DNA of 64,000 bases from Styela clava (lineage: Eukaryota > Chordata > Ascidiacea > Stolidobranchia > Styelidae). Below, piece after piece: positions 20,997-49,477 of the stretch (position 1 is the stretch's first letter; every line of letters begins with the position of its first letter). A program made the position numbers and the translations under genes. A model generated the notes under the pieces. The model was not told the DNA's origin. It worked only from the letters and a program-made list of their open reading frames with translations, and did not search any database. The stretch is from assembly GCF_964204865.1 (NCBI RefSeq), contig NC_135255.1:13979135-14043134 (forward strand), written 5' to 3'.

Positions 20997-23358
20997 AATT
21001 GATGACTGATGGAGAGACTGCACAAAATACCAAGTGAATCTTTTGCTGGTAGGGTGAACAACTATTAAAAAACAGTAAAATTACATTTGTAGCAGATAAC
21101 GCACATACATATTACATAAGTAACGTATGTGACATGCAAAACATGCCAGTGGCGTGGCGTCCAGTCCTTTTTTTTCTATGATGCACGGCGCTAGCCGATA
21201 CAATCTTTTTTTTTCTCATTGTTTCCTATTAAGTTCTAATATAAAATTCATAAAATGTTTATTAAACAAAAAAATACCGCAGGATTGTAACAGATTAACA
21301 ACAATTTAGAGTTGCAGACATTGAGATGTTCACGTCTGTTCTGTCACGTGTGGCACTACAGAGCCAAAGTGAATCTGATTACGTGCAGTCGCAGATAGAT
21401 TGGAATGGGAAGCGATAACTGGATAAGGCTATTTTCATTTTTATATTTCAGCCTAGTAGGCTACCGTATCATGAGGTTATTTAGAAAGTCCTACGAGTTG
21501 AAGGTGTGTTTGTCTTGTGATTAGTTACACCCATAGACTATTGTGGATGGAGTTTGATTGTAAATGTAACCTTAAAACAGTAAAATCAATTCAGAAATTA
21601 CGAATTAAACTGTCGATATCTACTGATCTTGTGATTTAGGCTTGGAATATAAATACGGTACCGGTACCGTACCTACGGCACCGGTATTGCAAAGTTTGTA
21701 TAGATAGACTATACGTGTGAAGTCTACGATTGTACCTTTACTGCTTTATGACAAAGGTTAATACAGTAATAGGGTGGCTTACCCACTTTGCGGCCACGAC
21801 CTATTTGCGACCATCAACTTCATCGATTGAATTATTGCCCAAAAAATTAACAAACCGCGACGATATTTCTCAGGCGTTATCGTCCAGTTATCCCTCGTAG
21901 CTCTGCGAAATCACACTAAAATGCGGCACAAACAAAAAAGTTACGACCGAAAACCCGACCGAAGAAAAAAAACGGACCATTTTTCTATGTCGCCAACTAC
22001 CCATTGTCCCTTTGAAAAAGCTTGAAAATCCATACAAATATAAGAGATAAAAAGATGAAACTTGGCAGGTGGGTAGAGTTGTGTTTCATTTAACCATCTT
22101 TAAAGTTTCGCGTTTCTACATTTAAAGGAGTGGGAATAGGGGGGTGCGCATTTCCAATACGTCGATAATATCTTTGTCTACCAATTTGCGACCACCGTGT
22201 TTTTGTCTGTTTGATTGATGTGATGCGGTGCTTTGTTACTTATCGATCTTAAGATCGGTAAGTATATTGATAGGTATTTGTCTGTGTGTGTCTGTTAGAT
22301 GCACGCGATATCTCACGAAAGCGAGATTGAATCTGCTCCAGATTTTGCATGTGCATTCATCTTATCTCGGACCAGAAGCCTATTGATTTTGGGCGAATTA
22401 TGTCGTATAATTAGCGAGTTATCAATCAATTATTGATATAGTGATCTAGATTTTTGTAAAGCGAGAGAATTTTGAAACCCGCCGAGTGTGTGTGTGCGAT
22501 GCGCAGTGCGCAAGTTACAAGAGCGGATGAATCGAAACTGCAGTTTCTGTTTTGGGGGATCCCCTAACTATCGATCGATAAGTCTTCGGTTTCCAACCGA
22601 TATTCTCGTTTATAATTTGACAAGTTTTGTTTGAAATAACCGTGTTCTTAAAATATATGACGGTCAGAAATGCAATTAGAAGCCAATTTTTTTCACGCAT
22701 GGCTACGTATGCCCTAGTCTCGACGCAGCAGAAACGCTGTTTAAGGCTTGAAATCCGTGGTCGCACACTGGTCGTTCGGTTGCAAATACGTGCTCAGAGT
22801 GTCATACTTTGGTGGTTTGTATAGTTTTAACCCCTGGTCGTAGAAAGTTAATTCGAGGTTTAGCGTGTAGAATAAATGCCAATGCACCTACGGTGAAAAA
22901 ATTAATGGGTTTGAAATATTGATTTTTGTTTTATAGCAGTTTGAATGAAATCGTCCACAGACTGGCTACACCACCCTATGGTCTTGTGTACCGGTACCCG
23001 GTAACGGTAGACTATCGTACCGTACTTCTAGCGAGCGTATTCTAACAAATTTTGCCATTCCTGACTGTTTACATACACTATTTAACTATGTTATGTAGAA
23101 ATTGATTTAGACATATTGGATGACTTAACGTTACTTCAGTCTGTCAATAGGTACTTGTACTTCAAAGGCGTCTTCAAAGTTTTTATATTTTATTAATACT
23201 TTTTCATACTTTTATTTGCTTTGTTTACCATTCATTCTGTTATTTCTCTATTTGGAGCTTCATCATATTTTTTGGCTATATACTGTACATATCAAATCTT
23301 ATAATAGTCAACACAGTTTGCAGCATCCTCAGTTGTACTTACACACAAATCAGTCAAA
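20997..23358. other. Divergent promoter region of INTS5 and RBM42
   Basis: INTS5 starts leftward at 20996 and RBM42 rightward at 23359. The interval holds several GTACCGGTACCG-like runs (for example near 21658 and 22990). It also has a hAT-like end fragment at about 21149 (CAGTGGCGTGGCGTCCAG) and an inverted-repeat element at about 21774-22970. No gene was recognised. Confidence 0.5.
21774..22970. mobile_element. Possible DNA transposon with TAGGGTGG ends
   Basis: The left end TAGGGTGGCTTACCCAC and the reverse complement of the right end TAGGGTGGTGTAGCCAG are similar. TTTGCGACCA recurs near both sides of the interior. I could not find a matching target duplication, so the boundaries are provisional. 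A block at about 22238-22345 also occurs in reverse at about 54512-54660. Confidence 0.5.
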
Positions 23359-26300
23359 ATGAGTTCGAACACAGGAATTGAAGCGGAAATGGCTCGTTTT
23401 GAGGAGGAAGTACTCGGTAATGATGGACCAGATAGTAATGTTCCAGACATTCCACCTCCACCATTTATGCAATCAATGGATCCTCCTATGCCACCCCAAT
23501 TCAATAGAAGTGACAATTTCAATGACCAGCCCTATTTCAACAATGGACCTGATAAAGGCCCATTCAATGACATTCCTATGAGTGGACCTGGACCGATGCG
23601 AGGACCGGGTCCAATGCCTGGTCACCATTCAAGAATGATGGGTCCTAGACCGATGCCAAGAATGGGACCTGGCCACATGATGCCAGGGCCTATGCCTATA
23701 CCAATGCACGGACCAGGGCCAATGCATGGACCAGGGCCAATGCATGGGCCAGGACCAATGCATGGGCCAGGACCAATGTTTGAACCAGGGCCAATGAGTG
23801 GCCCAAGGCCAATGCCCATGATTGGTCCTGGGATTCCACCAGGAATGAGGTCTATTGGGCCTGAAATGTCGAGTCCCCCAGTCATTACTGCCCAGCCAAA
23901 GGTATATGCCGCCCCAGCTATTATTATGAAACCACCACAAGTTGCTAAAAGGAAAAGAAAACATGAATCAAGTGAAACCACTTCTAAGGAGAAAAATATA
24001 GAAACTAAAGCTTCAGTGCCTGAAGAACCTAAAGTGGTATAAATTTCTATATATTTTTAGTATAATCTCAGTTTTAAATTTTTAGTACTGATATTTTTAT
24101 GCCTGTTTATGGCACATATTGATAAATTGCATTTTTTTTTGATAATTTCTACCTTTGAATGTACCCTCTTCAATAATTTCACATTTACTGGCTAGAGCAG
24201 CGGTCGGCAACCTTTTGTCGCTCGTGGGCCAAAATTAAGGGTTGCAAGTCATTGGCGGGCCGCACATATTTTTAGAAAGTTTAAAACCGAACCGATGATA
24301 CTTTTTATAATAAAAATTAAGCAGTGATACCTCTCTCGAATGGAATATAGATTTATTTACTCATTGCATTGCATCTCAAAAAATCCCATTTGCATATATT
24401 CGGCGCCATTGAACCCTTCGCACTTAACATCAACTTTGTTGCCACTTGTCCAATCCTAATTAGATTATAGGCCCGTTAAACGAGTAATTGTGAATTTTAT
24501 GCTTGTTAGGTTATAGTATAATTTAGTCTACACGTGTCTCACAATAGGTTCTGTTAGAATAAAAGAATAAAATCGCCAAAACGGCTGTTTTGTTACTATG
24601 ATTCAGTGAAGCAACGCGGCTCGCGGCTCGTATTATATTACTCCGACCCGCGGGCTGTAGATTGCCAACCTCTGGGCTAGAGGTTGTTCGCGAGATAAAA
24701 GACTGATCAATGCGGATTGTCAAGTCATTTCTCTGACTCATTACTTTCGCCTCTTATTTTTGAAGATGTTCAGAGTTTTCTTGAAGAAAAACACCAATGT
24801 AACAGTCAAATAATACTATTCATGAATATTGCAGATCCCTCCTCCTGTTCAAACTATGCCTGTTATGTCGGAGCCAAAACCTGGTCCTAGTAATTTTGGA
24901 TTTCCAAGAATGCAAAACCCTACTTCAGGGCCTATTCCTGCACCACCAATGCCATTCAGTCAAGCAACCGCAGCATCAGGATATGATGGTATGGATTTGA
25001 TTTTATCAGTATTTAGCTTTGTGGCATTCTGCATTATTTCAACTTTGAATTTCTCAGCGTATAGATTGAGTGCCACAAATGTATAATGTGTCGTCATGTT
25101 ACTGTAAGGAGAGGGACAGAATTAAAGTTCTTGAATCTTGTTGCAATTGTATGATGTTTACAAGTTTTTGTATGTGTATATCATCGAAGTTGAGAGCTAG
25201 GGATGGGCAATGTAGAATAATTTACTATTCTAGAATAGTTAAATCGAATCCAGAATACCGAATCCTATTCTATTTTCATACTTATTCAAATAGTGGGAAT
25301 TTCCACATTGCTGGATTTAGATGTTAAAAAATGTCAAATGTATTACTTACTATAAATGTATTATCTATTTGGAAATGTCCTGAACGTTGGATTTCATTTG
25401 ATACTAAACAGGCAGTTCCCAGGACAATAAAATTTAGGAATATTTCGATATTTTTGCCTTCAATTGTTCCAAATGTATGTAATCCCTAAATACTAATAAA
25501 TACTGATATGCTATATTAAGACACGCTTTACACACTTTAATAGTAAGCGGTTAGATACAAAATAGACATGAAACGGCGTTAAATCATTATTAATGTAAGT
25601 CTGCCAAGTATACCAAAACATACCCGCTGAGAATTAATTAGATGCTGAACCAGCGTGTGGCCACTGCAACCTATGCGCCGTATAATATTAAATTTAACCA
25701 CTATCAATTAAAATCAACCTTTTATTCTGTGAGAGCAAGACACGTAAAACCAAGTTCCCGTAAACGCGATTTCGTACTTAGTTATTAAGTAATAACATCT
25801 AAAGACGAACTCATTTTCCATGATTATCGTTACATATCATTATCTACCCAGACTTGACCCTACTCAAATTCAATACGTCACTATCTTCGCCAGATGCGGC
25901 AACTTTTTTCAAAATTTATTGGCGACTAAAATACTACAGACACTCGATCAAACGTGCGTCTATCTTGAACGATAGAAACAGACCGAAAAATATGTGATCT
26001 TTTGAGAGTGAAATTTAAATATGACAGTTGTTCGCGTTTTGCGATATAACTTTGTATTTCGGAAAATGTTATAATAAAATTATTCGTAAATAATATTTGA
26101 TCTAAATTAATCGCGAGTAATGTTATAACATTTAACGCTTGGCTTTTGGTTTACGTGCATCATTTTTTGGGAAAACTCGTAGGTCGCGAAAAATCATTTA
26201 ATTTAAAATGAGGCAAGGCACGTCTGTAAACAATTAAAGATTGTTGCATTCAGATTATCGGAATATCACCAGTAAGTCGGCACAAATAACGCTAGCTAGA

Positions 26301-27375
26301 TAGCGAAGAAGGAAAACGCAAAAATCATGCAATAACGAGTCCTCGCCGTGAGGTTCTATTGCCGACTTCTTGTCCTGAATATGCCGATTGAAATTACAGT
26401 GTTTGATGTTTACCGATTTACGGGTTCTTTGCGAGCAGACGCTCGTCTATAATTGATAAATTAGAAACCCGAAATACAAAAATTGACGCATGGCGCCGGA
26501 AACCGAATCCTGTTATCGGATCCCGTTGGATTCGAATACTTTGGGATTCGAATCCTCCGGATTCGGTATTCTATATTGCCCATCCCTATTGAAAGCCACA
26601 TTATTTTTTAGCGATGGCAAAGGTACAAAAGAAAAAAAAGTTTATAAGAACAGCAGCTGGGCAATCCTGGGAAGATGCAACATTACAAGAATGGGATCCA
26701 AATGATTACAGGTACTCTCATTTTATTACCTTTTTATTTAAGCAATGTTTTTGCAAGTTTAAACAAAAGATTACTTGTGTTTACATGCTGAAAAAAAACA
26801 GAAGATCTGATTTTGTCACACAATTGTAAAATGATCTTTCAGACAGTAGGTTTATGTAGTATCAGTATGACTGGTATATAACAGATTATAGTTTAAATAA
26901 ATATCGTGATAGATTCATATTGCGATGGCTGTTGTGAAAGAATTATATAAGTTGATTAATTATAGTATTCTTATTATTTTCAGATTATTCTGTGGAGATT
27001 TAGGCAATGAAGTAACAGATGACGTTTTAATGAGAGTTTTTAATAAATATTCATCTTTTCAAAAAGCTAAAGTAGTTCGAGAAAGGAATTCAAAGAAATC
27101 AAAGGGGTGGGTACTAATTTATTCAAATGTATCTGGTCACTGTTTAAAAAACATCAAAATGCTTTTATATTACTTCTGCAAATTTAATTTAATTCAGATA
27201 TGGTTTTGTCAGTTTCAAAGATCCAAATGATTTCATTCGTGCTATGAGAGAAATGAACGGTAAATATGTTGGCAACAGACCAATAAAATTAAGAAAAAGT
27301 AACTGGAAAGACAGAAATATAGAAGTTGTTCGGAAAAAACTAAAAGAAAAGAAGAAACTTGGATACAAAGTTTGA
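23359..27375 (+). CDS. RBM42: RNA-binding protein 42
   Basis: Five exons (23359-24036, 24835-24988, 26612-26711, 26984-27106, 27198-27375) join in phase to give 410 residues. The N-terminus carries the conserved helix EAEMARFEEEVLG, as in human RBM42. A long Pro/Gly/Met-rich low-complexity region follows, with a tandem MHGPGP repeat near residues 115-140, then a short Lys-rich stretch. The conserved block FIRTAAGQSWED leads into one RRM. RNP2 is LFCGDL (about 312-317) and RNP1 is KGYGFVSF (about 351-358). The C-terminal KDRN...RKKLKEKKKLG basic tail is nearly identical to the vertebrate protein. RBM42 is a nuclear and cytoplasmic mRNA-binding protein linked to splicing complexes and hnRNP K. 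The first exon uses a donor GTATAA; exon 4 uses GTGGGT. AATAAA lies at about 27553. Two introns hold hAT-like elements. Confidence 0.95.
23700..23781 (+). repeat. RBM42: 18-bp tandem repeat in RBM42 coding sequence
   Basis: About four head-to-tail 18-base units encode Met-His-Gly-Pro-Gly-Pro in the low-complexity region. The Pro codons alternate CCA and CCG-like forms, so the units have started to diverge. Reading frames on the opposite strand here are shadows of the repeat. Confidence 0.9.
24198..24674. mobile_element. 477-bp hAT-like MITE in RBM42 intron 1
   Basis: It starts CAGCGGTCGGCAACCTTTT and ends GATTGCCAACCTCTG. Perfect 8-bp duplications GGCTAGAG flank it (24190-24197 and 24675-24682). 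Subterminal GGGCCGC and GACCCGCGG motifs are present. There is no transposase frame. Confidence 0.92.
25198..26588. mobile_element. 1391-bp hAT-like element in RBM42 intron 2
   Basis: It starts TAGGGATGGGCAATGTAGAA and ends TTCTATATTGCCCATCCCTA. Flanking 8-mers TTGAGAGC (25190-25197) and TTGAAAGC (26589-26596) differ at one base. Subterminal GGATTCGAATCC-type palindromes occur near the right end. The right boundary is 23 bases from the acceptor of exon 26612-26711, so the element fills most of this intron. No transposase frame was seen. Confidence 0.88.
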
Positions 27376-28815
27376 AAGCAAGAGATTGAATTGCGATCAA
27401 TTTTTGTCTGTAGCATGAGGCCGTCAGCACTGGAACATCAATGAAGGAGCCCTTGGGATTGAGATAACAGTGTTTATTAGCCTAAGGGCTTTATATTTAT
27501 TTTCCCGGTCTTGTCAAATCATCTAGGTTTCGTCTTGTATTTGTATTTTGCGAATAAAATAGACTTTTCGAAACAGATTCTTGGTGGGGATTACGAGTAT
27601 GACATGAAGGTTTTTATACAGTTTGACCTAAATGTGGTGATCTTTTTAGGGATGGGACGAGTCCGGCATTACAGAGATTCGACGAATCCGAGTAATAGGT
27701 CAAGGACTCGAATCGAATCCCCGAGTCCGTGACGTCACAATGTAAAAGTAGAAAAACGTGTTTTTTTTACCATACTACAGCATCGCGCGCTCACAAACAT
27801 ACGTCTTAGCTCATATTTTTCCCTAATGGTTCCACAGATAGCTGTTGAATCAATTTAAAATTTTTTTTTTTTTGGCGGCCATAATACAAACGTAAACGTG
27901 GGTCAATGTGCGCCTTGGCTGTGAACTGGATTTCCAGCCCACCACCTTGCGTCAATTTTGGGCGGCTATTTAGAAATTCTTACATGTCAATATGAAAAAT
28001 AAAAAGCTTTTGACTACGATGCTTATATTTCTAGCCGTAAATTTACTATGTCACGTGTGCAAATGGTAGAAAAATGCCACTCGTCGTCAATACAAGTGGT
28101 ATCGCTTGCAATTTAGTAGTTCATGTAAACGTTCTAAAACTATCCATGCTTTCCATTGCTCCCTTTTTAGAGGAAGGATTGCGCGTAATAAACTCTATCA
28201 AAAATAGGTATTGATGAGATTCCTCTTTGGATTGATCCTGCGCATGTTTCATATTTAATTACGCAAATCAAAAACTCAAAAATATTGCGCTAACACATAT
28301 TTTATTGTGTACCACATGTATACCACAAAGGATAGATTATTTGAAGGCGACTGGCGCATCATTGTTATAAGCCATCGATAGTTTTTACCTTGCGGTAGAT
28401 TATCTGGATATCTGTCATCGTTTTTATTAGGAGTGTTTATAATACACATGAGTGATATTGTTACATATCTAACCTTGAATTTCAACTAGTTAAGGTATGT
28501 AGTGAAATTTATAGGGGTAAAAGTACAAACATAGGCGTGAATTAGTAAAAACAGAATTGATTATAGACTCGGTAAAAACGACATAGACTCGAAATTGAAT
28601 CAGAGTCCAAAAATTGCCTAGATTCGACTCGAGTCCGGATCAGAATTCCGGCCCATCCCTAGATCTTATTAAATTTTGCATACAAAGTCCATGTGAAACT
28701 GTTCTCATACAGCACCTCCTATGTCTTTCGTTCAACAAAGTGAAACAAATATATACAATAATACAGGTTTGACAAACATTTATTGTAAATTAGGTGATAA
28801 ATCTTCCTTTAAGCT
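27376..28815. other. RBM42 3' region and convergent spacer
   Basis: The RBM42 3' UTR has AATAAA near 27553. It is followed by the hAT-like element at 27647-28661 and then by the 3' end of the convergent dihydropyrimidinase/CRMP gene. Confidence 0.6.
27647..28661. mobile_element. 1015-bp hAT-like element downstream of RBM42
   Basis: It starts TAGGGATGGGACGAGTCC and ends CCGGCCCATCCCTA. Flanking 8-mers are GATCTTTT (27639-27646) and GATCTTAT (28662-28669). The first ten bases match those of 25198-26588, so the two share a terminal type, but the interiors differ. Subterminal GACTCG/CGAGTC motifs recur. Confidence 0.82.
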
Positions 28816-36030
<7,215 letters not shown>

Positions 36031-39019
36031 GATTGTGTTAATAATATCTTAGTCTAACAAATATAGGAAATGAGAGAGATGATGCAAGACTACAAATTGA
36101 AGCACTATCATACAATTTACAGAAATCTCCTGTATCATCAGTTTGTTCAATATATAGGTAGGATATATTTCTGAAAAATGCCTGTTTTTGCATGGTTAGA
36201 ATCAAGCTCCTTCATATATGTACATGATGCTGGCTGTCTCGTTCACATAAGTTATTAATGAGGATGTCTTGGGACTCTGACATCAGACAGAGTATCAAAG
36301 TATTGATTGAAAACAAAAACGTTTACATTGCCTTGGGTCTAAATATGATAGCAGTTTTACTTATTTACTAAGTTAGTAATTGAAGTTTTTGTATTCTCGT
36401 TTGGAACAAAACTGCTGATACCTTATCATATTTCTAGCTATCTGCACACTAAACCCACGTGCTATATCTTATTAGTATGATATCAAGACTTCACCATAAT
36501 GTCAGCTCATGCTAAAAACCGGTGAGAAATTGCCAGCTAGTCCAACAGCTAATCTTAAAACCCCAAAACAAACAAGACTCAACATTATATGTCTACTTTA
36601 ATTTATTTCAAGCAAATTTCATCGTTGATGTAAGCATAATAAACCAGAGAAAATGAGACAATATGAATTAAGTCACAAAGTTCACTTTATAATGTTTGGC
36701 ATTATTGTACCAGTGTGAAATGACCAAACTTGACAAATTTGAACAAAAGTTTAATTGCATGTACTGTAAACAAATGGAACATAATATTTTAATTTGAAAC
36801 AGAAAGCATTTCTTGAAACATGATCACAGAAAAACAAAGCGGCAATAATTATTTTTCAATTACAATATTTAATTAATGGCCATAATTGATATTGCACAAA
36901 AACTAAATAATTTCATAGTTCAAAAAACAACAGTATTATTTTTATTAGGTGATGCACTGGTTAAAATTTAAAAAAAAATTGAAATCAAAGTTGTGGTTTT
37001 GTGTCGAAAACGTTATATATGCAACATTATATAATATAAATTCAGTATTACATTGAACAGCTCTACTACGCAATTTATATATTCATCTGATTGGTTTAAT
37101 GTAACTGTCGAATGAAGACAAAATTTTTTGTTCTGGATAAATAAAAATTAATTAGAAAACTGTATAAACAAATTTTTGTAACATTCAGAAATAGTACAAG
37201 CATATTTATCGATAATTCGCTTGTCCAACTCTATTTTTATTTTCATGCAATAGATTGTTCCAGAACCCCAGATATGTGTATTTATTCTTACATGCCCAAA
37301 ATTCATATCAATCATTATTCATTTAGAAGAAAAAATTTGATTTCGGAATGACAGAAAGACTTAATTAAACACAACAGTGAAGAATTTATGTGGACGTTAA
37401 TTTATATTTTTACATCTTAATCAACCAAATCAAACTGTTTGAAATAAACTACAAATGAAAACATGATTCAACATTTTATCTAACAAAAACAATGCAACAT
37501 TGAACAATATAATTTGATTAGTCTATCTAACATAAGTTGAGTTAAAAGATTGTTTATTCTAGAGTCCTAACCGTGTATAATGGATCAATTACCACAAAAT
37601 TTAAGTGAACTTCACTCCAAAAGTAGACATTTTTTATAAACGAAAAATAGTTATGAAGCAGATGCTATTTTGCAAGCACGGAATGAAAAAAAGCATGAAG
37701 GCATTATGGTTTTTGTTAAATGAAGTGGGCATTTTCATAGCAAATTGTGTCGAAAAATCAAAAGTAAAATGGCTAAAGTGGATGACATTGAACTGAATTT
37801 TCAACCTTGAGAAGATTGACTATGGGTACAGATTAAATCTTAATGTTGTTCAACGGGGAACATGAAAAATCAAAAAAGCATATTGTCTTATGACCTAAAA
37901 ACACATTATATGATTCTAAATTTGCTACAATTTTGGTAAAGTGTTACAATGGACAGCAAAAATACAATGCAATGCGTAAATGACATTTTCAATAAATTCA
38001 TGTTTTCTATAGTCAACTACAAGATGCTAGACTAGATATACAAAGTGATATTAGCCTCATCAAAATCATTTGTGTACAAAAAACTTGTTCAAAATATATA
38101 GGATTTAAAAGTCAGACACCAAGCAAGCAAAATCCTCAACAAAAAGTAAATAATTGCACACCAAACTACATCTATTATAATGAACACACAGATGAATAGC
38201 ACACCTATTTTTGGTTGTTTTGCAATAGATTATGAATTGTATATAATTAAGGTAACAGTAGCGTTTTATAGAGGTACAACATATTCAAGGCAGTATTTTT
38301 TGTTTTTTTTTGAGCTATGTGCATCAAGCATTTACATTACGACAAATAAATGGCAAAAATACAGATTAGTGATTGTTCAACAAATAGTGCAGATGAAGGT
38401 AAATATATTCTGACAAATCTCAAGTAATTCAAAAATTTATTTTAGGCTACTCCTTAAAATTGGTCAACTTGAACTAACCTGAAAATATATTTTTATGGGT
38501 GTAAATGGCATTTCCTGCCATGTAAAACCAGGTTCAGGCATTTTAGAATTGTGCAAACAATATTACAATATTACTGGTAGTACAGCGATATGCAAATATT
38601 TGTCAAAAGGACAAATGAAGCAAAACTGCTTGCAATAAATCCAATGAAATTATTGAGCAAATCTAAATTTTATACCATTCTCATTATTCCATAACTAATT
38701 CATGACTAAATGTGTTAGGTATACAAAAAATCTCTACATAACAAAGGCAACTGATTTATATTTAGTTTTCATCGCTGAGACAACCTATCTAAGGCCCTTT
38801 TTATACATAAAGCACTACTTACTACATAACATTTTTACATTATTTCAGCATTTCAAAATTATAGCTTTGGACGGTACATGAAATTTACATTTGATTTGAT
38901 AAAAACACAATTCAAACACACAACTTAAGTCCGGCGATGGCATAATTGAAAAGGCAAAATTATATTGGAATTTGGAATATCTGGTCTAATGCTGAACTAC
39001 CAAAATATACAGCGCTTGA
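36031..39019. other. AT-rich spacer between the tandem genes
   Basis: This holds the promoter side of the gene ending at 36030 and the 3' side of the gene ending at 39020, probably including a long 3' UTR. It is AT-rich, with no supported reading frame or repeat family. Confidence 0.5.
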
Positions 39020-48510
<9,491 letters not shown>

Positions 48511-48995
48511 TTTTAATTCCACTTTATACTACCTATGTACCAAACTTGAATAGCTTAAGTCAGAAAGTGTAAACACAATGAAGTATTATTTGTCTATTAA
48601 CCCTAAATTTGCTTCAAACAATAGATCTATCAAATATGAACTGATATGAGTATTCAGTATTCCTGTTATATTGACCTTTTAATATGGCAGTAATATGTCT
48701 ACCATAGTATTACATATAACGAGAACACAATTTTTGTTCTCTTATTTTTATTTCAACTTATTACTTTACACCAGTATTAGCTATGTCTGTATGTTATTAT
48801 AAAGTCCGGAAGTACAGTATTACAGCAGAAAAAAATCACCCCAAAATTCATATATTTCACCACACAAATGCATAATAGAATATATTGATAACTGCTTCAA
48901 GTTGTTTTCATGCATTGGGCCTATTCTCTCATGATATGCTTTATTGCTATATTTAGTAGTTGTGACCTAATTTCTCCAGTAAACTTTTTCCCTAT
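48511..48995. other. Upstream region of dihydropyrimidinase-like gene
   Basis: AT-rich sequence upstream of the minus-strand start at 48510. No gene or clear promoter motif was recognised. Confidence 0.4.
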
Positions 48996-49325
48996 AGGAT
49001 AGGATAGGATTTACATATTTATCTCGGGGGAGAGGAAAGCCGATAAGACGGCTTATCCATATGGCGAACCACGGCCTCTCGTCCGGTTACCATTCCAAGT
49101 CGGGTATGGGTTTAGTTTTACTGTATTGTTTGTTTTCGGAAGCATGGACTTGGTGGTGGAGGAAGCCGTAACCGACCAGCGGTTACGTGAACCACCCAAC
49201 GACGGCGAGGAGTCCAGCAATCCTCTCGCACATAACCATCCCTGCATGGGATTCGAACCTGCGAACCCACGCAGAGTAGTTAGAGGTGCGGTGGCGAGCG
49301 TATTCCTAACGCTTAGCCCGTTACT
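48996..49325 (-). repeat. tRNA-derived SINE, best-preserved copy
   Basis: Read on the minus strand, it begins near 49325 with GGGCTAAGCGTTAGGAATAC. The B-box GGTTCGAATCCC lies at about 49248-49259. It then has a unique body (GTGCGAGAGGATTGCTGGAC, TTCCTCCACCACCAAGTCCA) and ends GATAAATATGTAAATCC plus a TATCC repeat. A Pol III-type internal promoter with a tRNA-like head and a short tandem 3' tail is diagnostic of a SINE. Other copies or fragments lie at 8024-8086, 19090-19769, 33115-33412 and 40895-41125. Confidence 0.85.
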
Positions 49326-49477
49326 GGTATAAAGTTATTTCTGTAATTAGATAATTGAGTGGTGTGACATGAAAGCATCAGTGCACTCAAATCTGCAAAT
49401 GTCATAATACTGTAATACAGTAATATGCCAGACAATATAACACAAAATTAATCAATACTGCAACACTGCAATTTCGC

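Noticed and set aside
21149..21200. Full hAT element starting CAGTGGCGTGGCGTCCAG
   Set aside because: No matching opposite terminus or target duplication was found nearby, so only an end fragment is supported.
23622..23981. Open frames on the minus strand rich in Gly-Pro-Ile and Trp-Pro-Trp
   Set aside because: They are antisense shadows of the RBM42 MHGPGP repeat.
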